NCBI GenBank assembly: GCA_944548615.1
Contig: OX155952.1
Coordinates: forward strand, 124,001 to 188,000
Direction of reading: 5' to 3'
DNA from: Micropterix aruncella
Taxonomy: Eukaryota; Arthropoda; Insecta; Lepidoptera; Micropterigidae
DNA: 64,000 nucleotides
Below, piece by piece: positions 41,494-51,467 of the stretch. A program made the position numbers and the translations under genes. The notes under the pieces are model-generated. The model saw only the letters and a program-made list of their open reading frames with translations, was not told the origin of the DNA and searched no databases. Position 1 is the stretch's first letter. Each line of letters opens with the position of its first letter.

Positions 41494-42583
41494 GTTATTT
41501 ATTTTTTTAGAGAAAAACTAGTTTAGGCCTACCCCTATGGGCAGCTGTCAAAATTGTACGCGGGGCCAGTGCGTGAGTTTCGGCGATTCGTCGGTGTTTT
41601 TTTTATTTAAATGCCTGGTTGAAAGAGTTTATTTTAAGGTAGGCTGTTTCTTTGAATTCTGGTAAGCAATATTATTTTATTTGGGGATATTTTCGGAGGA
41701 GAATTGGTGAGATTTTAAAGGATTTTTTCTTTCCCTCAGCCTGTGGCATCTCTGTTTTTAATTATTTCATTGCTGCTAAGGTGACGTTTATCGTCACGTA
41801 TTGTGAGGGTTTATCTCGCAATACGGTATCCTCTGGATTTTTGCCTCCACGTTAAGGTAATCTCCCTCCCTCAATTGTTGAGCGGTTGCACGTTTGTGGT
41901 CAGCGCACACGTGGACACGACGGGATATTGGCCGTGTGCCGTCTCGGCTAAATAAACACAATCTTTTTTCATACATGCGTGTTTTCTTTTATAATCTGAG
42001 GTAAAACGATTTTCTGTGGGCCAAATCCAATGAAATCAAACCGTCAGCCCACCCTCTGAGATTGGTATTTTTTTTGTTTGACTGGAAAAAATAATTTTGC
42101 ATTTTTTCTTTGTTTTTTTTTAAATTAGTTTACGTCTTTGCTATAAAAGAGGCGGTGGCGTCCATATTTTTTTTTGTTGTTGATTCTGCCGTGTTTTTTT
42201 AACATGGTTGGTTATAACTTTCCGGTTATAATATGACTTACCTACTTAAAATGCCCACATTATAGGTAAGTTTAATAATTAAGCTATTACATAAAATTAA
42301 AAAAGTATGCCAGTATTTTGGCCTGCCCTTGTTCTACCATTTTCCACAGTGCGCCGGTGGAAGCAGCGCGGGCGGTTGTTCAACTTAAGTTAGTAAAGAG
42401 CCTTAAGAGGGCTCCGAGCCTATGCCGCTACACATATGTAGGTAATTTACGCTTGCCGGCGGCGGCCACGCAGGTGTGACTAAATCGCATACATTGATAA
42501 CGCTGAACAGACGGTCACCCGCCAAAGCGATGTAACCCGCATTTTATAATTTTATTGCTCATAGCAAATTGCAAATAACAAAA
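41494..42583. other. No gene recognised; possible solo LTR or promoter-like segment
   Basis: 41,860-41,970 is GC-balanced, with CGTGGACACGACGGGATATT and then TAAATAAACACAATC, which could be the polyadenylation part of an LTR, but no partner is visible. 42,340-42,540 is GC-rich (GCCGGCGGCGGCCACGCAGG) and not identified. Confidence 0.35.
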
Positions 42584-43540
42584 ACTGCAAATTGTGATAA
42601 AAGCAAATCCTTTTGCACACGTATTTATTAGACCAAAATGGTCGATTTGACCCGCCGTTCCGACATATTTGGCCCAGCGGACTCAAAATAGCGGCCGTTT
42701 TCAAGATGGTCGCTAATAAACCAAAATGATTTTTCTCATGCTGATTTTAATGACCCATGGGCCTTTTCGGCTATTTTGGGGTCGTATATTTCAAATATGG
42801 CAATAAAAATAACTTTAGTTAATTTTGAACAGGATTATAAACATTTTTAACGAGTATTTACTTTCACGTTACCGTTATGTTATACGCGTCTTCTTAGAGT
42901 ATTTGCACACTGGAAAAGACGAATCTAAAGTCAAAACTGTCAAAAAAGTCAAACGAGAGAATTTTTGTGTATGCTGTAAGTAATTTCTGAAATTTGCTAC
43001 CCAGAAAACATGGAAAATTTGAACTATATAATATAGAATATGTGAATGGGTCTTTGACTTCGAATTTGTAGTCGCTGGCTCAAATATGATGACTACATGT
43101 GGTTTGAACAACCTTTGAACGTATTTTGAACCGATTTGAACATATTTGTACTTTAGGCCAGAAAACTTAAACTTTTGTACTCGGTGTCATCATCAGAACT
43201 GGTCAAAATAAATGTACCGTGGCCGTTTTATTCTACACTATATATAAATGATTGTACACATTCTACCTTGTTTGTAAGGAATTATTTATTTATATTTATT
43301 TATGTTTATATTTTCAGCATCATATTTGAAATGTACGACGCCAAAATAACCGAAAAAGACCCATGGGTCTTTAAAATCAGCACGAGAGTAATCATTTTGG
43401 TTTATTAGCGGCCATCTTGGAAAATTGCCGCCATTTCGAGTCCGCTGGGCCAAATTGTCGGAGCGGCAGGTCAAATCAACTATTTTGGTCTAATGAACAC
43501 ACGTGTGCAAAAGGATTTGCTTTTATCACAATTTACAGTA
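42584..43540. mobile_element. Foldback element with ~220-bp inverted arms
   Basis: Arms 42,584-42,800 and 43,321-43,540 are inverted copies (for example TGTGATAAAAGCAAATCCTT, TTGGCCCAGCGGACTC, ACCCATGGG), moderately diverged. The ~520-bp centre is AT-rich and without an ORF. Related arm sequence recurs at 48,625-48,715. Transposase type unknown. Confidence 0.88.
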
Positions 43541-43899
43541 TTCTTTCAAAATATGAGACGAACCGCTTCCACTATCAGGATAGCAGATACTTTATGATTC
43601 TGAGTAAAGAAATAAAAATGGATAATGCTTAAAACAATTATAACATTGTTATTCTCATCAGTACGAGGATAAAATGTATGTCGAGAAGGATAAAAAAACA
43701 GTAATTATTATAGGTATAAATAGCTACACCAAAACTTTAATGATTTCAAAAAGCAGTTACCTTTATAAATAAACTACTTCCGACGGAAAGAAGGTACAGA
43801 TAGATTTCGCGGCTTAATGTGATTATATATTTTTGAACAACTTCAAATATGTAATTAAAATTAATAAAGAAATAAATTAATGAATGCCACTTTTAAACA
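43541..43899. other. AT-rich gap, no gene recognised
   Basis: Nothing recognisable between the foldback element and the endonuclease fossil. Confidence 0.5.
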
Positions 43900-44240
43900 G
43901 TCTCGAAGAGGAGTTTTGTGGATTTCACTCTGTGCTCCCCGGGATTCGCCCGTTGGATGAACAATTGGAAAGTTCACGAGCACCTTTCTTCTTCGGACCG
44001 CAGACTGGTGACATTTGGCATCGGCCGTCGCGTTCCCCCCACGCCACAATCCGAGTGGCGATACCGAACCGACGACATTAACTGGGACCGGTTTGGTGAA
44101 GTCCTCTGCGAGAATCTTGAGGCCTTTCCATCGCCTTCCAGTAGTACCGCAGAGGACTTGTGTGTCGCACTTAATGCGGCCATCGAGTCTTCCTGTGATG
44201 CCGTAGTAGGGCGTCTTCCGAACTCTGCGATAATTTTAAA
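43900..44240 (+). pseudogene. LINE endonuclease fragment (R1/Jockey-like)
   Basis: 'VDFTLCSPGFARWMNNWKVH' followed by 'SSSDRRLVTFGIG' matches the end of apurinic endonuclease domains of R1/Jockey-type LINEs (normally ...SDHRYI.F). 'INWDRFGEVLCENL' and 'DLCVALNAAIESSCDAVVG' are the expected linker. The catalytic His of SDH is Arg here, and the piece is isolated. Confidence 0.7.
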
Positions 44241-44457
44241 TTTAATATTTTAAAGAATGTAACGTAGCGATTGAAAATTAATGTGATTGAAAATTGTTAT
44301 TTTTGTGATGTGACGCAATGATGAGATGAAAATTTTCTGCTAATCGATCAAGGTGAACAATTTATGAGATGAAGTTAAAATAAAGAAAAATAAAAAAACT
44401 CAAGTTTCAAATTTTTTTAAACTCTCTCTATACTATTGAATATCTATGATATTGAAC

Positions 44458-44950
44458 ATTTTCAAAGCCTATTTGATTTTAAAATGTTTTTCAAAGGATT
44501 TTATTTTTCTATGGTTTTAAAATATTTCTAAGTATTCTGTAGTTTTGAATATTTTCAAAGACTATTTGATTTTAAAATGATTTTCAAATTATTTTATTTT
44601 TCTATGGTTTCAAAATATTTTAAAGTATTCTATAGTTTTGAATATTTTCAAAAACTAATAGATTTTAAAATGATTTTCAAATTATTTAAATTTTCTATGG
44701 TTTCAAAATATTTCAAAGTATTCTATAGTTTCGAATATTTTCAAAAACTATTAGATTTTAAAATGATTTTCATTTTTTTTTAAATTTCTATGGTTTCTAA
44801 ATATTTCTAAGTATTCTATAGTTTTGAATATTTTCAAAGACTATTTGATTTTAAAATGATTTTTAAATTATTTTATTTTTCTATAGTTTCAAAATATTTA
44901 TAAGTATTCTATAGTTTTGAATATTTTCAAAGACTATTTGATTTTAAAAT
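44458..44950 (+). repeat. 93-bp minisatellite, about 5.3 copies
   Basis: The motif ATTTTCAAAG/A begins at 44,458, 44,551, 44,644, 44,737, 44,830 and 44,923, exactly 93 bp apart each time. The unit is AT-rich (GATTTTAAAATGATTTTCAA ... CTATGGTTTCAAAATATTT). 93 is a multiple of 3, which explains the open frame seen across two copies. Confidence 0.97.
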
Positions 44951-47950
44951 TCCCGTGCTTTTTCTGGTTTAAATGACGTGTCGCAACCTTAAATCAGTGC
45001 ATATCCTATCAATGCTCTTTGTAAGCTAAATATCTTACAGCCAACCACTTATTTTCAACTTACGAAAATGTTACATCTGCATGCCGAAATGTCCTTCGTT
45101 GCTCACTCCTGATGGCGAAACTGCTTTTCAAAATCAATATTCAAAATCAATATTCTACCTGTACATGGTTTATGCGTCTTTCAGTATTTTTTTATTGAAT
45201 TTCAGGTTTTTCACGCAAATTAACTAAACTATTCGAGATTACAAGTTTCGAATAGTGGTCCCTTCAGAAAATATTTTCAATTGTTTTACGCTTATTGGAG
45301 TCGATCTATTTTTTATATAATGAGCATCGTATCGATCGAATCTTGGGGTTTAAAACTATCTCATTTTCTTATATCTCGGACTGAAAACAACATCGCTTTC
45401 TCATGTCTTCAGACTGAAATTTCACGCTGATTCTATGGCGTTTCTCAAAAAACGAAGTATGTTTTCTTACGCTTCCCCATTAACTAAAATACATGTAGAG
45501 TATTATAAATGGTTATAACAAAGATGGCATAAACATCCATTAATAAAAAACAAATATAAAAAATAAAATACTTACTGCTGTTTGCTTTCTCGTGACGATG
45601 CGTGACGACGCGGCACTGCGGTGTAGAAGAATAAAATATTACGTGAGCGGGAACTGATAAGAGCTAACCGAAAAAGACGTGCTCCCGCTTCCAATAGCAG
45701 CAGGGAAGTGAATCTATTTCATAGCGCGCCTGTGTATTTATTACCGCGGCTAGCCCATACAAAAAATGTATGGAGAATCTGATACCTGATTTTCTGGGAT
45801 TTATTGTATAAAATCCTATTACAATCATTGAAATTTAAATAGCTTATAGTGAAGATATGTCATTTAACTTTCTTGTATAATAATTTGTAATTCAAATTAG
45901 TTATTATTTTCCCAGTGAGGACTAAAACCCCGCGCCCATTTTTGTATATTTTCTCGGGTGTTTTTATAAAAACCTACGCAAACTATTGCCAAATTTATTA
46001 GCTCACCTTATAAATGACTTATTGATAAAAACGAGTGTTTTTTGTCACTGCTTTTATTAGCGTAGTTTTAGCGGAATAACTAAAACGCTAGACCCTAATT
46101 TAAGAAATTTCGTGCAGCACCCTCTTAAGAGTGGTTCCGGTGGCGAAGGGTCCTTCAGTGTCACGGTGGAGGTAGTAGCGGTTGCACTGGCAGTGGCATT
46201 TGCGGTGGTGATTGCGAACGTCGTAATGGGCATATTCGATCTTACATAGAGAACAACGGCCGGTTCTAATTCGGGCCTAGCACCAGTAACAATTGGCCCA
46301 GAGTACTAATAGCAGAGGCAGGTCAGGATTTACGTATAAGCTACCCAAGCTATAGCTTAGAGCGCCCACTTTCTTGGTCGGACCCCAAAAAAAAAATTGT
46401 CATATATACTTAAATATACTGCAGCAATGGCTCAAATAGCTTAGGGCCTTATCAAGCTTAAATCCCGCGCTGAGCAGAGGCCAATGGGCGACAAAATAAG
46501 GAAATGTGTATTTATGAGTTTTACACAATTCTACCCCTGGGGTGTTGAAAATGAGTTTTTTTCATCCGTCAGTCAAAAGCGGAATGTGTACATTTTCGTG
46601 GATGAACAGGCTTTTTTTCAATCCATTGTTAAAATTCGCTTTTAGAGAAAATGTTAAATTTAGAAAATTCATAAGGTTTTCTAAATTTAATCTCTAACGG
46701 ATGGAATGGGTGTTAAAGTTTTAAATAATTTACGGTTTGAAAGTGTTATAATATAAACATGAAAAGTTTATAATATAAATATAAACGCTGTTTGTTAACC
46801 AAATAAAATAAAATAAAAAAATAAATCCGAATGATTTTATAACAAAGTGAAGACGAATTTGGTAGGTTTATCAAATTCCACCCGTAAGAGATTAACCCCT
46901 GGGATTTCGTTACCACCATTTGATGGTTTTCTGTTGTGACACATCGTGATGGCCGATCTCCGCATTTATGCAATTTTCGGCTCTATTTCTTTCTCCACTG
47001 CGGTAAAAGTCGCCTATAATTGAATAGGTCGCCGTAATATGTTAGTATGAGTACACTAACACCCCCTAAAAACAAATTTTTGAGGGTTGAAAACAGGTCG
47101 TCTGAGTTTAATTCCAATGGCTAGCATTCGAAGGGTTAAAGAGGGGAGTCGGAATTTCAATCCGTCGGAGCTGTTTTGTGGTCGGAGCTTACCATCGCAA
47201 TGATAAAAAATGGGAATTCGCTGTTTGGAGGGATGCTAGCTCTAAGGAACTAAGAAAACACCTAAAAGAGGGTTTTATTTGTATAAAGTTTGGGATAAAA
47301 TAGGGGGTCCTTTCTCTAAATCACCAGTGGATTTCGAAAATTCAAATAAAATGCTCGATTCAGAAAATTTAAAGATGCGAATTAGAAGGTTTGCCTAAAT
47401 ACAACCCCTGACTGGCGGGCATTTCGAGTTCCGCCGGTGCGGAAGGGTATTACTTTTGATATTTACAATGTTTGTGGTTTGATGACTGGTAGTATTATTT
47501 AATCTCTTCTTCGATCGTGTGAATTATTTAATCGAATATGAATTATATAATTAAGTAGAACATATTGCGGTATATGTTTTTTTTTTAATTGTACATTAGG
47601 TCTCTGGCTACTTACCCATAAATAATTTATATCAGAATCATTTCTAACATTGCTAAAATTACCCTAGAGAAAAGCGTATTTTGCATTTCACTGGGCCTTA
47701 AAGGTACATACAAAGTGACCTTCTTCGTTACGGCTGATGTTCTTCAGTCACCCTATATAAACTCGGCGTATGGAAACTTCGAAAATGTTTACAATTTTGT
47801 TACTTTTGGTATTTATCGTACAACAAGATTCGATCGTAGTATTAGTGAAATATACGATAGTGACGATGTCGGCTATTAAAAAGAATTAAAATTTAGAAAA
47901 ATATCTGTAATTATCTAAAATATATTTTAAAGTTAAATTTTGTAACAGTT
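44951..47950. other. 3 kb without recognisable genes
   Basis: AT-rich. 46,654-46,690 is a hairpin with perfect 14-bp arms (TTAAATTTAGAAAA / TTTTCTAAATTTAA, 9-bp loop). 46,100-46,320 is GC-balanced, with GGTAGTAGCGG / GTGGCATTTGCGGTGGTGAT. 47,240-47,420 and 61,480-61,745 end similarly (AACCC...ACTGGCG) and may be decayed copies of one repeat. Confidence 0.4.
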
Positions 47951-47956
47951 TTTAAT
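47951..47956 (-). terminator. Possible poly(A) signal of the HINFP-like gene
   Basis: ATTAAA on the minus strand, about 60 bp after the stop codon at 48,017. No AATAAA is seen closer. Confidence 0.35.
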
Positions 47957-48016
47957 GTTTTCGTCGACACCGCACGCCACAGAGGCACGCGACTCGGCGC
48001 GACGGCGTCTGGGTCG

Positions 48017-48374
48017 TCAGAAGAGCTTCGGCGCGGCGACGAGCGAGCGGCGCAGCAGATTGCCTTCGTGGTCGAGCTCCTCGATGCAGATGCGCGGCGG
48101 CGACGAGGCGAGCGACGGCGACGGCGAGCGCGACGGCGGCGGCGACGGCGACGCGAGCGCGATGGCCGTGTACGCGGCCGGCGAGCGCTCCGTCGCCTCG
48201 GCCGTCAGCAGCAGGCTGTAGCCGAGCTCGCCGCCCGCCGCCGCGTCGCCGCCCGCCGCTGCGCCGCCGCCCGCCGCCGCGCCGCCGCCCGCCGCCCGCT
48301 CCGCCCGCGCCGCCGCCGCCGGCGACTCGCGCCACTCGGCCGCGCGGTGCAGCCCGTCCTCGCACACTTCGTAC
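48017..48374 (-). CDS. Hinfp: HINFP-like last exon
   Basis: After the acceptor TTGCCAG, the base G completes the Arg codon and 'YEVCEDGLHRAAEW' follows, the segment that comes right after the last finger in HINFP proteins. A long alanine/glycine stretch (AAAGGG-type repeats from GCC/GCG codons) and a serine/proline segment ('SPSPPPSRSPSPS') follow. The end is 'RICIEELDHEGNLLRRSLV' and TGA at 48,017-48,019. The low-complexity part is probably disordered and has likely grown by codon slippage. Extremely GC-rich. Confidence 0.85.
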
Positions 48375-48624
48375 CTGGCAAACGTATCCGCAAGATTCAC
48401 TTTGAGCCGAAAGCGTCGAAGCTGCGGCGCGGCTACCTCCGCTTGACTACTGATTACACTTCCAAATATTGAGATACAACTACGACTATACCCAGCACTC
48501 CCTTATAAACAGAGCTATGACCGCGTATAATGATAGGGACGTTGATTTTTCGCATACGGTTAAAGTCGCTTCAAGGAAACCTTTACAAAATCAATTCAGT
48601 TCCCGATTTTTAATCGAAGCGGTA

Positions 48625-48915
48625 AGTAAAAAAACTGCAAATTCCGAAAAAAGCATTTTTTTGCACACGTATTCAATGGACCGAAATGGTCGATCTGGCC
48701 CGTTGCTCTGACATATCCAAATATGCAGAGCCTTTTCAGATTGTCTTTTAATTTGTCGACTGAATTTCCTGAATTAAACTTTTATATATCTTGGGAAACG
48801 GCCGCCATTTTGGGTCCGCAGGGGCAACCATGCGGACTCAAAATGGCGGCCGTTTTTTAAGATATATAAAAATTTTATTCAGGAAATTCAGTCGACAAAT
48901 TAAAAGACACCAGGG
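48625..48915. repeat. Foldback relative with ~78-bp hairpin arms
   Basis: 48,625-48,715 matches the arm end of the 42,584 foldback (TTTGCACACGTATTCAATGG, AAATGGTCGAT). Then 48,743-48,820 and 48,831-48,908 form inverted arms around GGGGCAACCA, for example GTCTTTTAATTTGTCGAC and its complement. It lies in the last intron of the HINFP-like gene. Confidence 0.9.
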
Positions 48916-49296
48916 CTTGGCACCGATGTTCAACAAGCCCCTATATCTAAAATATCAAAAGTCCATATAAATCTCGAGCCAAAAATAGCGTCATAATTTC
49001 GGATAGCGTCGTCATCTTATCTTGAAAAATAGCGTCATAATTTCGGTTTTACCACTTTTAACTTCTGATTCGTCATCACTATTAATCTAAAAGGCGAAAA
49101 TTCTCTCCGTTTAAAAATAATTAATATTTTGTGCCCACAGTATTATGCTCCAGGTATAAAAATAAAAAAAAGCTGTCAAAGATTTATTAAATAATATAAA
49201 AATCATTGTACTGACGAAACCACTGGCGTGAAAAATGATGTAGGCCTAAAATGAAGTTACTTCTTGTGAGTTAAGTCGATTTATGCTATTAGATAC
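48916..49296. other. HINFP-like intron remainder
   Basis: It has a direct repeat of TAGCGTCATAATTTCGG at about 48,985 and 49,030. Otherwise nothing is recognised. Confidence 0.5.
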
Positions 49297-49461
49297 CTGA
49301 ATTCGACGCGCAGGTCGTGCAGAGAGCGCAGGTGGCGCGTGAGGCTGCTCGCGCCGGCGGCCGTCAAGTCGCAGAGGTGGCACGCGAAGCGGCCGGGCGC
49401 CGGCACCTCGGCCGCGTGCGCTCGCCGCTCGTGCTTGCGCAGGTCCCACGAAGACACCGCT
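49297..49461 (-). CDS. Hinfp: HINFP-like exon: end of one C2H2 finger plus a full one
   Basis: 165 bp from acceptor CGGCAG to donor TTCAG|GTATCT. The first base A completes TC|A (Ser). 'AVSSWDLRKHERRAH' then supplies the two His of a finger whose two Cys are in the previous exon. 'FACHLCDLTAAGASSLTRHLRSLH' positions (C-x2-C, H-x4-H) make a complete finger. 'DLRVEF' and AG|G (Arg) pass to the last exon. Confidence 0.88.
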
Positions 49462-50058
49462 CTGCCGACCCGACCAATTCACATTTTTACTTGACTAACG
49501 TGTCCTTAGTGTCGAACGCGTATTTCAAAAATAGTCTTTAGGGTTTTGTTGTTGGGTTGCACCGATGCGGGGTGAATGTAGCCGTTGATAGAGACGAACG
49601 AATGGCCCTATTGAATTCACAGTCGTTGTCTGTTTATGATGAGTGTTCTGACTCCATTGATTTGTCCAATGTTCCCAAGTGAAAGTCCACAACTCCGATA
49701 GAACTGAATTTATTGTATTCCTTTAATGTATGAGAAACACGGTACAAAGAAAGTGCAAGCGTTGCACAATGCACGCAAGCGATGCCAGCGGGATAATAAA
49801 TTATGACGACTGTCGGCCGAGCTGAGTGGCCAGACTGTGGGGGGAGAGACGTAAAGGCAGGCGGATGCGATGACTGAATTATTTGTCATCATCATGTGCC
49901 GTTACAAGTCTAAACATGTGGGTTTGATAAATTAATCCGTCGACGAAGTCATTGACAACAATTTGAAACGGAGTATTTCTGTAGGACAACCAGACGGAAT
50001 ATAGAAGACTGGGTCAATGACTGATTATATCGTCGTATTCCCGTAATTCATACATTAA
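49462..50058. other. Start of the large intron's 3' part, no gene
   Basis: Unassigned intron sequence between the exon acceptor and the TTAA-flanked element. Confidence 0.5.
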
Positions 50059-50843
50059 GAGGGTATTCTGGTCTAGAGACCTAAATTTTAGGCGTTTTTC
50101 CGAGTTGGATAAAAAAAACATTTTTACAATCCATTTTTTTACAAAATGTTCATTTGCGTTCCATTTTCCTATTCATTCCATTCAACCCTTCGAGTAGCGG
50201 CATAATTTCATGGCAGACCGCGGCAATTTATTGGAATTTCTTGCAATATCGCTGCGCTTGATAAAAAGTACTATAACTATGGAACTACTATAGCAATCAT
50301 AAAAAGAATAACTTCAATGCAACAAGAAATTACAAAAACTAACAAGAAATTTCAATGCAATGATTGCATTGAAATTTCGTATATAGAATATTGAAATTTC
50401 ATTTTGTAAAACATGAGAAATGAATAAATATGAGAAAGTCGAAAAAAACTCTAACTTGTACTCGTCTTACGGAAAAATACGGAACCCTATTTAGAAATTG
50501 TAAATACTATCGTAATCTTTATTAGATTCTCTATCAAAGGTATTTTTTTGTTTTGCTTATTTACATACAAAAATATTTACATATTAACTCATAAAACCAA
50601 TAAAAATTTTGATGATTTCTCGAAAAAAAAAAAAAAAGATAATGTTTGACAATAGAATTTTACCAGAAATATCCGCGAAATGACGCGCGAAATTATTGTA
50701 AAGGGCGTATATGTATCTATGGTTATAATGAGATATTTGGTATAGGTTTTAGGATGCGTTCGAATTAGAAAATAATATTACTGTGCGCTCCGGGAGCAAG
50801 CCGCCAATATTGGTCGTTACGTAGTCAAAGGTGTTCTGATGTG

Positions 50844-51236
50844 TGGTGATGCGGAGAGACCTATCTACCATTGATGTTTGCCAATTTGTGAGCATAAAAA
50901 TTGCCTTATTACACCAGCCATGATAGCGCTACAAAGAAGGGTTGTGCACTTACCAGTTTTTGCCGGTGTCTTCTTCTTCTTCTGGTGCACCAGGAATGCT
51001 GAGAATGGCGTTTTGTTGGTATGGCGATATAGCGAAATTCACTTCCTTTAGCAAACGTCGCGAGCGAGATTATAGGACACAAAATACGTGCTTGCGGGGG
51101 ACTATACCTTTCACTTCTGAAATGACCCGCATTATATTTCAGCGAGCGTGAAAACCGGTTTGTGCGTTCCCTTTAAGCGACGCTATCCGGCTGGTGTCAT
51201 AAGACAAAATAAATAAAACCTTTAACGGCGTAAACA
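50844..51236 (-). repeat. Pao 3' LTR
   Basis: 393 bp, TG...CA in minus sense (starts TGTTTACGCC, ends CATCACCA). It matches the other LTR at 57,222-57,614 with eight differences by eye, about 98% identity. On its inner side, minus sense, CTGGGGGAAGA serves as polypurine tract. Confidence 0.96.
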
Positions 51237-51248
51237 TCTTCCCCCAGC

Positions 51249-51270
51249 TTGGACATCCATGGATGTCCAA
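51249..51270. repeat. 22-bp perfect palindrome near the Pao polypurine tract
   Basis: The centre GGACATCCATGGATGTCC is extended by TT and AA on the two sides. It lies 12 bp inside the 3' LTR. Confidence 0.95.
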
Positions 51271-51467
51271 AGGAAACTAGGACTATACCAAAAATTACAG
51301 AGTTAAAGAAAGGAAGATTAGATTAGGGATAAATTAGGCGGATTAGGTTTTAAGACTAGCAACAAAATGCGGAAACTAAATGCGGAAATATAATAATTAT
51401 ACTGAAACATATATGATGATAAACTTACAATATGCGCGAATTAAATATAAATTTTATAAAAGTAGAA
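51271..51467. other. Pao untranslated tail between polypurine tract and pol stop
   Basis: AT-rich and non-coding. Confidence 0.6.
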
